From contig JAEVLN010000006.1 in assembly GCA_018350325.1 (NCBI GenBank), positions 2,494,693 to 2,558,692 of the forward strand: a stretch of DNA of 64,000 bases, given 5' to 3'. This document shows, piece after piece, positions 43,890-55,980 of the stretch; the first letter of the stretch is position 1, and each line of letters begins with the position of its first letter. The DNA comes from Globodera rostochiensis. Lineage: Eukaryota > Nematoda > Chromadorea > Rhabditida > Heteroderidae. The notes beneath the pieces were generated by a model. That model was not told the DNA's origin. It did not search any database and was given only the letters and a program-made list of their open reading frames with translations. The position numbers and the translations under genes are program-made.

Positions 43890-46103
43890 GCTTGCAGGCT
43901 AGAAGCTTGAATGGATGATGATTGATGAAGCATCATTATTGACTTGGATGCTGCTTGCTGCTGGTGCTGTTGCTGCCTGCTGATGAGCATTTGGTTGAGT
44001 GAGGAGAAGAGAGAAGCCTTGGAGATTGAATTTTGAAGAAATTTGCGCCGGAGGGGTGGGGGGGGGGGGACAATGTGTGTATGTGTGGGAGGGGGTGAAG
44101 TGCAAAATTTAGAACAGAAAATCGTCGTCGTCCTCCATCCGTCCGTCCGTCCGTCCGTCCGTCCGTTGTTCTCCCCGTCACCCGTCCGTCCGTCCGTCCG
44201 TCCGTACGTCCGGCGTCCCCCTTAGTTAGTTAGCCCCGGAAGAGAAGTGGGGGGGGGGGGGGGAAGAAGCCGCTAAAAGCCGAACAGAGAGGGCGGCGGC
44301 GGCATTTTCTTGAGGGTCTCGATGGGTGTGCCGAGGAATTTGTGCCGGGGCACAATTTCACTGCTGCACCGGGTGTTCGTCCCCCCACCCCCACCCCCAC
44401 CCATCTGGGTTCAAAAGCGGCTAAATTGCGTCCCATGCGGCCCCCAGCATAAGATGTGTGACTGTGACTTGTACTCCCCCCACCCTCCCAGCAGCAAGCA
44501 GAGCCCCGCGGGGCAGCTTTTCCTCCTCGGCTCACCCCTCAAACGGAGGCTATCCATTTGGCACACACTCGAGAACGAGGATGAGGACACGAGCCTTTTT
44601 TGCACCCCCCCCGCTTTCGGGAGTGGAACCCCCCCCCCCCCCCCCCGCCAAAGCCAAAAGATCTCTCCTTTTTTGCTTCAGGCGAAATTCTCGACGATGC
44701 CCGTGCCTTTTCGTCATCCTCCGCCACGGCATATTTGTTTCTCCCTCCCTCCATCCCGCCCTGGAGGGTTCTCGCGGTGTTTGGAGCATTTGGGACGGGA
44801 CAGCCCCCCCCCCGCCGCCCGGTGCCACTGATTTCCCCACACATTCACTATGCCAAAATTCAATTAAAGGCCCTTTTCGGGAATGCTCTTCGGGGGGAGA
44901 AGTGAGTGCCATTGATGGAGAAAATTGGGGAATTTTTTTATACACTTTGTTTTGGTTTTGTTTTTTGTTCTGTTCAACCAATTTAAAATTTTTCCAAAAT
45001 TAGGAAACGCTGAAAATTTTGCATAAATTCATTTTTCTAACTTTCAGAAAATAAAATCAATTTTGGCATTAATAAAATTTAAAATTTCCCTTAGAAGAAA
45101 AAGGGATTATAAAACAAAAATTTTGCCCAATTTGTCCCCATTTTATTTGCGGCGCCGCCGGCATTCAATGGGTCCAATGTGACGGCGGCACAAAAATAAA
45201 CATAAAAAGAAAATTAGGCAAAAATGCCCGGGGGGGAGGGCATCTTTGGCCCAAAAATTCATTTCGTACCAGCGCAGCTAATTGTGGCAAATTGGGCTAC
45301 TAAAAGCATTGCAACGGGTCAACAAATAAAAATGGATGGCCAAAGGTTAAAAAAATAATAAATTTGGCGATGAGCAAAAAATAAAAATATAAAAATTTGC
45401 AAAATAAAAAAAATGGTAAAAAGAAAAACTCATAAAAACCATATAAAAAAATATATTCTATCTGCTGAAAAATATCAAGAGATACTGTATAAATGAAAAC
45501 GGTAAGTATTAGAGCCAAGAACAAATGACAGCGAACCAATTTTATCAAATTCAAGGGTTACTACAATTTTTTTAAATTTTTTTTAAAAATTTCTTTTTTG
45601 CCATTCACTTTAAGTGAAATTGTTGTCCATTTTCCACGGACATTCTTGGAAATAAGGACATTTTCAATTTATAAGAATCCAAGGCTCAATTTCCCAGGAC
45701 TGTCCTTTGCAAAAATAAGGACGGCGTATACAAACCCCGATTAAACTTGGTCTTTCAGGACCAAAAAATATAAAAAAATGGATGGCGCCATAGGTTAAAA
45801 AACAACAAAATTAAAATTAGTATACTGTATCTGTTGAAAAACAGCAAAGAGGAGAAGAGAGATGATACTGTAGGATTAAACAAAAAAAATGCATACAAGA
45901 CAGTACCCCACACACAGTATGTCGCCGTACATAATTTTTGTAATTCATATCATCAACACGTGAGTTTTGAATGTGTTAAAGGCGCTCTATGTGCAATGAC
46001 TCAACACATTTACCTATTCACTCCGATTATAGGCAAATAGATACTGTATGTAATTAATAGAGAGATAGTACTGTAAGGTACCGTAAGGTACAGTATTGTT
46101 TAC
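43890..46103. other. Between cassettes 1 and 2: low-complexity, no supported exon
   Basis: Contents: TCCG repeats at 44135-44210; G- and C-runs at 44245-44265, 44380-44400, 44625-44647 and 44803-44815; and AT-rich sequence from 44900. Open frames on both strands are Pro/Gly-rich shadows of these runs. No receptor, membrane, kinase or cyclase exon is recognisable. Confidence 0.65.
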
Positions 46104-48479
46104 CGTTTGCCTGCATTGAAGCCAGCTTGACCCACTGGTGCACTTCGGCCTTGCTGCGCGGCAACTCCTCGTCAAACGCCACGTGGGGCGTTTGGGATTT
46201 CCATGCGTCCAAAAAGTATTCGTTGTGCTCCTGAGGCCGGCAAAAAACGGGGTTTTTTTATTGAAAAAAAACCGGAAATTTTGTAGAAAAGTGCTTAACC
46301 TTGGCACCCCCTTTTTGGCAATAAAAATTCTTGCTTTCCCATAATTTTTTATATTATTTTAAAACATCCACCGGATACACACACATTCATCTTTAGTAAA
46401 CCCAAGGCTTGCGGACCGATCGAGATTTGATCAAGAATTTTTTAAATCTCGGTAAAATTTCGTCGATCGGGATTTTGATCGAGAATCCCGATCGTCAGGG
46501 CTCTAATCTTGAGTCGAAAAATTGAGAAAACAAAAGTCTGTGACGAAATATAATTACGAGAGTGAATGTGCTCTTTTTTGTTTTGTTTTGAAAATCAGAA
46601 AATTTTATTGAAAATTATCGATTTTCTTCTAACAAAATTTAATTGTCGGCATGAAAATGCGTGGTAATTTTAAGGCAGAAATATTGTTTTTCGCTAAGAT
46701 AGAAAAAATTTTTCATAAAAAATAATCATGGAAAATTTGATGGCAGCATTAAAGTGTCAACAATTTTTTTGATAGAAATTTTTCAAAAATTTTAAAGAAA
46801 AAATGGGGCCAAAATTTGGTTGCTCCCCGACCCCTCGGGGGCGGGAAAGTCGGGGTCGGGGTTGGCCAGGGTTGGCAATGTCGGGGACGGGGTTCGGGGG
46901 GTCGGGGTTGGCAATGTCGGGGATTCGGGGGAGCAACCCTAGGCCAAATTTATGCCCTAATTTTGCATGCATGGCACACAACCTGGAAGTAGAATTTGAT
47001 GGCATGCAATGAGAAGTAGCAGCTGCTGGACGGCGACTCGTCCAGCTGTGCCGCCGCAGCGGTTGCCGACGTGTCGGCACCGGCGCCGCCCCGGCGCCCA
47101 CTGCTCGGCGGTTTGTTCAACGCCCGCCGCTTGTCATGGTACATGAACACCATGTGCCGGTAGTTCAGGTTGATGCCCGCCAGCGCCGGCCCATCATCCG
47201 CGTCATGCATGGCCAAAAAGGTGTAAGCAGCGGCGGCCATTTGCGTGTACGAGCCGCGCAACCGGGTCACAAACGGGTACTGATGCTGAACCAAACTGCG
47301 CGATCACATTGTTCACACTTTTGTGCACCATTTCTTTTCCTAATTTTGATCAGAAATTGGGTGATCAGAAATTGGGACAATTTTTGTTTGTCCGAACACG
47401 TTCAATTCAAATTCGTAGCGTCCATGCGAGCCCTTTAAAACGCGTGCGTCAATTCGTCCAGGATTCAAATTTTCTCAGTTTTTGGCGTTTTAATGCGAGT
47501 GCCAAAGAAGGCGTCATCATTTTCTTCTTCAAATTTTTGTTCCTTGCGGCATTTTTGGCGTTTCGTTTTGTCTGCCATTTTCAAATTTGACGCGCGCGCG
47601 CGCGCGCTACCTTGGAGCCAATGATGGTAGTCAGCCCCGTGGTGGTCAACACGGGCACGCCGTCGCCGAAGCCTGCCGTAATTTTGGACGCAGTCGCAAG
47701 CGAATAGGCGTCCGCGAATCCAAAAATGGCGTCCAGCCGACGCTCGCAGTATGCCTGATGATGTTTGGTGACCAATCGATGGCATTTCGATCGATTATTT
47801 TTTGTTTTTACTGTCTGTCCTTCCTACCTACCTGCACAACACCGGTGGCGGACACGCGTTCCGCGAGCAGTGTGTCCTCCCAATAGCGCGAGTCATGGTA
47901 GGTGATGTTGATCCATCCGGATGGCATCGTGCCATGCCGAATCACATCATCAATGGCAATGTCGATGACGGGCCGAACCTTTAGGAAGAGATGTCAACTA
48001 CGACAATCGAACGGCTTGAGATCAGTTTTTTTTTTCCGATTTATCCGATCTGATCGGGATGATCAATGATCCGGTTTCTGGACTGATCAGGAAAATAAAT
48101 CGATTCAAGAATTTGATCTCAACAAAATTGTTGAAATCGGAAAACTATTCTCTCTCCCCTCAATCGTGCGCACCTTGCCGACCGTCAGGCCGAACTTGTC
48201 GTTGTTGGACTCCTTCTCGGGCAGTATCAGAATGGCGTTGAACGGCTTGGCCGACGATTGCATTATGACGTTGTTGGTGTTCAGTTGTTGCTGTTGTTGG
48301 CGATGGTATTCGCGGGTAAACGACCTGTACAGCTCCAGGCCGCCCGGTTTCCGCGGCGGCGGCTCCGCGTACAGTGACCGGACCGTTCGGCGATCTGCCC
48401 GATCTGTACCATCAAAATCTTCAGCCGTTTTTTGAGCAAAAATTGTGCCAAAAATCAGTGCCGAAATAAGCAGAAACAT
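46104..48479 (-). CDS. Variable extracellular cassette 2 (receptor guanylate cyclase N-terminus)
   Basis: Exons 48174-48479, 47832-47978, 47611-47754, 46983-47285 and 46104-46230 total 1027 bp (342 codons plus one base), with all phases consistent. It starts with a strong signal peptide (MFLLISALIFGTIFAQ), then KPFNAILILPEKE, VRPVIDIAIDDVIRHG and FGFADAYSLATASKITAGFG, matching the ligand-binding region of cassette 1, plus a Gly/Ala/Ser insertion and CYFSLHAIKFYF. It ends KLASMQAN plus G at a GTAAAC donor, homologous in position and phase to cassette 1's last donor. No membrane, kinase or cyclase exons follow before cassette 1 begins. So it is either an alternative first part spliced to the constant exon at 40960 or a truncated duplicate. 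An in-frame upstream extension to 48962 would add a Ser/Thr/Cys repeat region. Confidence 0.75.
46815..46941. mobile_element. hAT-like MITE (TAGGGTTG family) in cassette 2
   Basis: TTTGGTTGCTCCCCGACC is mirrored by GGGGGAGCAACCCTA. Flanks GGCCAAAA and GGCCAAAT match at 7 of 8. It belongs to the family at 37532-37643. Confidence 0.8.
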
Positions 48480-48654
48480 TGATGATGGAAGCGCGGAGTT
48501 CCATAAGCGTCGAATTTTTGGCCTCCTCCCGATCCTGCTCCGATTTGTGGTGCATATGCCGATGTCATGGGTTGTAAATCTTTTCATCGCAAGGTCGGCA
48601 TCAACTTCCGTTTTATGCCATGCTTCTGATGAAGCGCTGTTTTGTTCATCTTCA

Positions 48655-48842
48655 GAAACTGAAGTTGAAGCAGTACTTGTCGAACATGTTGAAGCAGTAC
48701 TTGTCGAACATGTTGAAGCAGTACTTGTCAAACATGCTGAAGCAATACTTGTCGAACATGTTGAAGCAGTACTTGTCAAACATGCTGAAGCAATACTTGT
48801 CGAACATGTTGAAGCAGTACTTGTCAAACATGTTGAAGCAGT
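48655..48842. repeat. 24-bp tandem repeat upstream of cassette 2 signal peptide
   Basis: About eight copies of GAAGCAGTACTTGTCGAACA plus TGTT. The unit equals eight codons. On the receptor strand it is open in frame with the cassette 2 start exon (TASTCSTS repeats) as well as in other frames, so coding use is possible but unproven. Confidence 0.85.
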
Positions 48843-48969
48843 GCCGTCGTTGTTCAGGGCTGATGTTGAGCACGTTGCACAACAATCGTCCATCATATCG
48901 TCCGTCATCCACCCGTTCTGAAGATGATGGTGCTGGCTGTAACAACCGCTCAATGCATTCAAATTTGGC

Positions 48970-51900
48970 GGAATAATTTTTGTTTTCCAATTTTGCAGAC
49001 AAATTCAAATGGCTTGGCGTTGTGTTTATGTGGTGGTTCTGTGTGCTTGGTGGTTTTTGGCGTGGGAATAAATTTTTTTGTTGTTTTGTTTTCGGTTCAC
49101 TCGACGACGACAACGACGGCGCTAATAATAATAATAATGAAGCTGCTGATGAATGAATGGATGAAAATGTGATAGGCGTGTGATGGATGTACTCCTTCCT
49201 CTTCTGTTGGTGCTGCTGCTGCTGCTTGTGCTGCTGTGGGACAGTGCTGAGCGCCGAGAGATATTCACACACACACTCTGACTCTCTGTCGCTTTCGCTT
49301 TCTCTCTTTCACTCTCTGAACAATTTGAATCCAATAAAAATATATTTTCATTAAATGGGCTTGTGCAAATAATGGACGGGACCCTCCAGGCAGAAGAATG
49401 AATGAATGGAATGGAATGGAATTTGGGGCGGGAAATGCATCCGCAAACAGTCAAAAGTGCCGCAGCAAAAGGAGTCAGGGGAGTTGGAGGGGGGGGGGCT
49501 TTGTGGAATAATTTGGGGGGGGGGGCCACGTGGACGAGCAAATTTGGAATTATTTTTGACGAGTTGGGAGGAACGGTTTGGAAGTGTAACGGCTACCGGT
49601 CTGAATCCTCCAACGATGGCTGATTCAGTCCCGTACTGAAGCTAAGCCTAAGCCTAACTTAGGCCTAAGACACCCTGGCTTGGGCTTTGTTAGGCTTTTC
49701 GGGCGGGGAAGATTCAGACAAGAAGCGAGTGTAACAGAACAATGGCCGAATTGGAAGGTTTGGAAGAAAGGAATTAAGAAGCGCTTGCGATATTGATCAT
49801 TGATCAAAAAAAAGAGAATTTGAATTTTGGGACACAAAATACAGAAAAAAAAATGAATTTGAAAATTTAAGATAGATTTATTGGAAGGCTTACTATTATG
49901 CTGATCATCATGATCAGATTTGAATAAAGTTTGCATTTTTGTATGTAGTACATCGAGAATGCGTTAAATGTTGAGCGTAATGTAAATGAGTGTTTGTCCA
50001 TATTATGTACATATTAGTCAACCCTTTTATGATCGGCAATTTTTTTGTTGTTGATTGGAATGATCGCCGCGAGGTTTGACCCGTCCGTGATCAATGTTTC
50101 CATGTGATCAGAGAGTGAGTGTTTGGAAAGTGAATGATGGAAAGCAATTAAGCGCAAAGTTTGTTGTAGCAAAGCCGAGAATGGGAAAGCCCCCCATGCA
50201 AAATTAGCTGAGATTTCATTTCTGTCAAATTTTTTGGGTTTTAACCAAAAAAAATCAGAAACCCTGAAAGTCTAAAGCGGGGTTCGATCGGTCAGATGGT
50301 TCAGCTGAAAATTGTTGAAAATGATGACGTCATATGACTTTGATCAGAGTGAGTGATCGCGATAAATAGATAGTAGTGATGCACGAGATCCCAAATTTAC
50401 CGAGACTCGAGACCGAGACTTGACCCCGGGACTCGAGACCAAGACCCAAAAAAAAACCCGAGAGTTTTCTCGAGTCGAGACTCGAGACCGAGACTCTCTC
50501 AATAATAGATAGATAGTTACATTGATCAAAAGCAGCCTTTTCTTCAATAAAAAAGTATAAATATTGTTTAACTATAGGGAAGAAATTCAGTCGAAAATTT
50601 GGGGACGACGAATTCTGGCCGAACTGTCATAGCCATTTTTGGGGGGTGGGGGGGGGCCTTGGAAGCAAATATGCAAAAAATGACAAAATTTTTGACGAAA
50701 ATGGCGGGGGCAGTGGAATTATGCGAAGACGACTCTCTTCTGTCTCTCTCCTGCTGCTTGTGCCCAACGGAGAAAGCCCAAAAAGGCGCCGGCTGCCATG
50801 TCGGCCCGGGCCAATTCAGTGCCATTTTTGAATGAATCATCATTTTTTGGCGTGTCAGGATGAAATGCCAATAGGTCATCAAAAGGCCAACTTATCAAGT
50901 CTTTTAAACCAATCAGGAATAAAGGCACAAAAAATGCCGTTGATCGGACGTGTCGAGCTTGGGAGGGGCCAGCAGCCTTTCTCCAAACTTCTCAACAACC
51001 AAAAATCGGGACTGAAATGGCGGTGCCCACCGCAGTTGGCCGCTCGGGGGCGCGGCGCAGCAGCGCCTGAAGCAATGTTTGAGTGGGGGAGCCCTGAGGG
51101 GGGGGGGGGTTCCTTGTGCCGGTGAAGCATTCGCCCCCCCCCCACGTCTAAAGCATCCCCACAGGAAGCTTTCTACCCCCTCTCCCGCCCCATAAAGCCA
51201 TGCCCCCCCCAGCGATGCATTCACTTCCCTTTGTTGTCCCCGCCCCCCCCCCCCCCTCTTCCCGTGTGTGCAGAAGAAAAATTTGGGAGAGGGGTCCGGA
51301 AAAAAAAAATTAGGGGCCAAAAAGAAACGGGCGGTTGCCGTGCCGTGCCGGTGGCACACGGAGAGGAAAAGAGCCCCCCCCCCCCCCCCCCCGAGGGGAT
51401 GCCATTGAGTGGTGGTGGTGGTCGAAGAGGGAGGAGGAGCACAGCACAGAGACTTTTATTGCCCTCGGGGGGCATTTATGGACACAAAAAAAAATGTGAA
51501 AAAGAAACGCTTGGGAAGCGGAGGCGCAGCAGCAGCCAACAAATTGTATTCAGATAAGAGTGAATGCACAAAAACACGGGCACTGAAAATTGCTTTATTG
51601 TCAATAAAAATTGGCATTCCGTTTGGCATTTTGGTGCAAAGTTTGGCTTTTTTTAGATTTGAATTGTCAGAAAATAGCGCAATTTGGCGATAAAATTTGG
51701 CATTCCGGTTTGGCATTTGGTGCAAAGTTTGGCTTTTTTTAGAAATTGTCAGAAAATAGCGCGATTTGGCGATAAAATTGGCATTCCGTTTGGCATGGTT
51801 TTTTTAGATTTAAATTGTCAGAAAATAGCGCAATTTGGTGATACCTTTTAGGTTCCGTGCGGCTTTTTTGGCGATAAAATTTGGCATTCCGTTTGCCCCA

Positions 51901-52840
51901 ATTTGGTATTTTTAAAATTTAATAAAGATATCAAAAGCATAATTTGGCATTAATTGTGGCATTCTGTTTGCCAATTGATGGAGCTTAAAAATGAAATATT
52001 AAAAATTGATTTTTTTTTTCGTTTCTTTTGTTTCTTTGGCAAGTTCCAACTCTCCCAACCCGCCGATTACATTTCACCGCACAAAATGTGCCGGGGCGGA
52101 GTCTTTGTTTTTCAAATTTGCCCCGGGACTTCTAAAAGGCCGCTGGCCGTAATTGCCGTAGGCAAATTTCCAATTTTCGTTAAGCCAACCGTTCCGGAAA
52201 ATTTGGCGGAAATTCGTCCCCCCCCCCGCTTAATTCAGTGCCAGACGGAGTGTGCGGTGGGCTGGGCCTCCCGCGAAAATTAGCATAAAATCGACTTAAA
52301 TAAAAAATGAATGCAAAGCAGAAGCGGGAGCAGAAGAGGTTGGAATTATTGAAAGGGTGGTTTTTTCGATTTAAAAATTTAAAAAAAAATTTAAATTTTC
52401 ATTAAGTGTTGTATCCGCGTCCAGAACAAATATAGGTATGCGGATTTTAGACTTTTTCAGGGGTCAGAATATACAGAACAATTTATCCGGATTTCATTGA
52501 CCCCCCCCCCCCCTCCGGGGGTTAGGGATATTACCTGGTTCTGATCATAAATAACATTTATTTTTATTAAACATATTTAAATTTGAGGAGACCCCCAAAT
52601 AAAACCCAAAATTATTTTTGGAGGGGCGGAATTCCCCTTCCCTCCCCCAAATTGTTAAAGACGTAACTGTGACATCCCGGTTCATCACCTATGACACGAG
52701 ACTGCTTTCAGCAAAAAAAGATGTGAATAATTCCAAAAATGGGACACCGGGGGACCATTTGTCATCATCCCCGGCGGGGCTGAAGAAGGCACCACCGCAC
52801 ATACAAATAGGTAGATGGAAGAATGATGATGACAAAATGG
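48970..52840. other. Between cassettes 2 and 3: no supported gene (first part)
   Basis: Mixed low-complexity sequence. A GTGATGCACGAGA-type MITE relic lies at 50374-50500, G-runs at 49480-49520 and 50640-50660, C-runs near 51130, 51240 and 51375, and a ~95-bp tandem repeat at 51595-51930. No extracellular-domain, kinase or cyclase exon was found on either strand. Confidence 0.6.
51595..51930. repeat. ~95-bp tandem repeat
   Basis: Three decaying copies containing TTGGCATTCCGTTTGGCATT, GTGCAAAGTTTGGCTTTTTT and TTGTCAGAAAATAGCGC. Confidence 0.75.
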
Positions 52841-52844
52841 GAGT

Positions 52845-53165
52845 GGAGGGGGGAGGGGGGAGGGGGGAGGGGGGAGGGGGGAGGGGGGAGGGGGGGGGGG
52901 GAGGGGGGAGGGGGGAGGGGGGAGGGGGGAGGGGGGAGGGGGGAGGGGGGAGGGGGAGGGGGGAGGGGGGAGGGGGGAGGGGGGAGGGGGGAGGGGGGAG
53001 GGGGGAGGGGGGAGGGGGAGGGGGGAGGGGGGAGGGGGGAGGGGGGAGGGGGGAGGGGGGAGGGGGGAGGGGGAGGGGGGAGGGGGGAGGGGGGAGGGGG
53101 GAGGGGGGAGGGGGGAGGGGGGAGGGGGGAGGGGGAGGGGGGAGGGGGGAGGGGGGAGGGGGGGG
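52845..53165. repeat. Poly(GAGGGGG) array
   Basis: More than 40 head-to-tail heptamers (AGGGGGG with GAGGGGA variants) form about 320 bp of G-rich purine strand. The long Gly/Arg/Glu and Pro/Leu open frames across it are artefacts. Confidence 0.95.
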
Positions 53166-53169
53166 GACC

Positions 53170-54299
53170 AACTCATTGCCTCTGCTGCTCGCCAAGAAGT
53201 GCTGACACTGAACGCCCGGGGGGTGGGGGGGATGATTTGGCTGGTAGTAGAAGTGCACACAAAAGAGTGGGCACAAAAATTGGATGGGGACAAAAGAGAG
53301 GAGAAAAGAATGATCTGAACAATTTGGAGAGGGGAAAAAGTGCATTGATCGATCGGCACTCCGGACAGACTAATTGGATTACGCTTCATTTTACCTTTCG
53401 AAAATTGGGGTTTTATTTTTTATTTTTAGAAAAAATGTGCTCTATTAGGGTTATGCAAGAGTTTGTCTGATCTATTTAACCCCCAAATCGTTGTCGACAT
53501 GCCGCCCCCGGCGTTATGCTTATAAATTGCGGGGGTTTGGGGCCTCCGATCCCCGACATTCCTTTCCCACCCCGACCGCGCCCCAGGGGAATGCCATCGG
53601 AAAAACTCAAAAACCTGGCAAACCAATTTAAAAAGCCGGAAAATGCCCGGTTTCCAAAATGACACCCCCCCCCCCCGACCGACCCGAAGGGCCAATGAAT
53701 GCAAAATTTGGCAATTTTTTAAGCTTTTAAAGTAAAAAGTTTGATTGATTGTTAACAGAACGCCAAAAAATACTAATTTAAGAACGGCAAAAATAGAGTC
53801 CGATGTGCGAACGAACAAATTCCGTCGGCGGCCGATAGTAAATTTGGAAAAAGACTGTTATTTTAGGAACATTTTTCGCCCTTATCTCTGATCACTTTCC
53901 ACCCAACCAGCTCATCTGGTGATCAGTTTAAATTATGTGAACGCCAAAAAACAGTCATCAAAATAATTGTTGTTGAGGGGGGGGGGGAATATATGTATAC
54001 AAATTTGGCGTCCAATGGAAGACCAATTGAGTGGGAGGTGGAGGGGGGGGGATGATTGAAGAGTCCCGTGAAGAATTTTTCCAACAAAAAAAGAAAGAAA
54101 TTATTTATTAAAGCGATAACATTTTGCAGAAAAGTGGAGGCTGCAGGGGACACGGAGGCGGCGGTGGTTTTGCAAATTTGCAGGAGAGCGTCAAAACAAA
54201 AATTGATAATTGGGGGGGGGGGAGGGGGGGAGACGGACGAACCAAGCAGCGGTGGGTCCATTGACGGAAGAGGAGATGGGGGGGGGGGTGAAGAAGTAA
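53170..54299. other. Intergenic, no supported gene
   Basis: Mixed sequence with G-runs at 53975-53985, 54042-54050, 54210-54228 and 54280-54288. Nothing recognised. Confidence 0.5.
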
Positions 54300-55980
54300 T
54301 TGTTGTTGTTGAATAAGGAGCAGGATGAAATAGTCAAAAAAGAATGGAAGGAATGAAAGGAGGAAGATTTTGGAAGAAAAGGGTTGAAGGAAGAGAATGA
54401 AGGAATAGGTTGATGAGATGAGGAGGAGATAAAGTGGAAGATGAGGAATGGATGATAGGGAATAAGAAGAAAAGAAAATGGTTGAAGGAAGAGAATGAAG
54501 GAAGAATAGAAAGACAAAGAAGGAGTCAACAGTAAAAGAAGAGAATTAAGGAAGAAAAGGAAGACAAAGAAGTAGTCAAAAAGTAAAGAAAGAGATGAAG
54601 TAAGAAAGGGAAGACAAAGAAGTAGTCAAAAAGTAAAGAAAGAGATGAAGTAAGAAAGGGAAGACGAAGAAGGAGTCAATAAGTAAAGGAAGAGAATGAA
54701 AGAAGAAAAGAAGACAAAGGAGGAGTCAAAAAGTAAAAATTTGAAGGAAGAGGAGGAAAGAGAGTCAAAAAGTAGGGTAAGGAGGAGGATGAAAGGAGTT
54801 AAAAGAAGAGAAATATAGAAAAAAACAAAAGGAAGCATTTGGAGAAGGAGGAGCAGAATTGGCCGGAGAACATAGTGAATGAGTAAGCAGCCCGCCAGCC
54901 GAAAGAATTGGGCCAAGAATGGAGGGGGGGCACTTTAGGGCCCAATGTGAGAGTTAACCAAGCAAAAATGCTCAAAAAAGATTTTTTTTTAAACAACGAG
55001 TTAAAATATTAAATATTAAAATTTGCCCTGGGGGAAACGTATTGAAGAGAAAATTTCGGAAATGAAAAAGTGAATTTGGTGCATTGCTGAACGAGTTTAT
55101 GAGTGAATCGATTATACACATATGTAGTAAAATGGAAATGGTGGGGGGCATAAAATATGCTGCCGATTATGCGAGATGGAAGAGCACGCACATTGGAGGA
55201 GGATGAAAGGTTTGGTACGAAGAAGAGGAAGAAGAAGGATGCATAAAAGGAAGGGATAGGAAGGGATGAAAGGAAAGAGTAGAAAAAGGAAGATTGGATG
55301 GATGAGAAGAGGAGGAACGATGGATGGGAAGGGATGAGAGAGAAAGAGCAGAAAAAGGAAGAAAGGATGAATGAGAAGAGGAGGAAGGATGAATCGATGG
55401 ATGGGAAGGGATTGTATGAGAAAGGAAGAAAGGGTAGAAAAAAGGAAGAGAGGATGAAAGGATTGGTGCGAAGAAGAGGAAAAAGAAGGATGCATAAAAG
55501 GAAGGGATGGGAAGGGATGAGAGGAAGGAGTAGAAAAAGGAAGAAAGGATGATGAAAAGAGGAGGAAGGATGAATCGATGGATGGGAAGGGATTGTATGA
55601 AAGAGGAAGAAAGGGTAGAAAAAAGGAAGAAACGAATAAGAAGAGGAGGAAGAAGAAAGGATGAATGTGAAGAGGAAGAAGAAGAAAGGATAAATGCAAA
55701 GAGGAAGAAAGGATGAATGTGAAGAGGAAGAAGAAGAAGAAGAAGAAGAAGAAGAAGAAGAAGAAGAAGAAAGGATGAATGCAAAGAGGAAGAAGTATGA
55801 ATCGATGGATGAGAAGAAGAAGAATAGGATTGGAATGTAGAAGGAAATGGAAGTGTGATTGAAGAACGGATGGAAGGGAGGGAGGTGGATGAGATGAAGA
55901 AGATGAATCAAAAAGAAGAGCAAGACGGATGAGTAAGTAGAAGATGGATGATGATGATGATGATAACGAGTGGAGGTTAA
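54300..55980. repeat. 1.7-kb purine-rich tract
   Basis: The plus strand is overwhelmingly A and G, built from degenerate GAAGAGGAGGAAGGATGAAT, AAGGAAGAATGAAGG and GTCAAAAAGTAAAG units with a (GAA)n run at 55728-55772; the least biased stretch is 54835-55190. The 339-aa Ser/Phe-rich minus-strand frame is a by-product. Confidence 0.9.

Noticed and set aside
44043..45003. Pro/Gly/Ser-rich frames on both strands near 44-45 kb
   Set aside because: Driven by homopolymer C/G runs and TCCG repeats; no conserved block matches the receptor or any other family.
46104..48479. Cassette 2 as a complete independent receptor gene
   Set aside because: No membrane, kinase-homology or cyclase exons follow before cassette 1 starts at 43472.
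52618..53470. Long Gly/Arg/Glu (+) and Pro/Leu (-) frames
   Set aside because: Translation of a GAGGGGG heptamer array, open in every frame because the array lacks stops.
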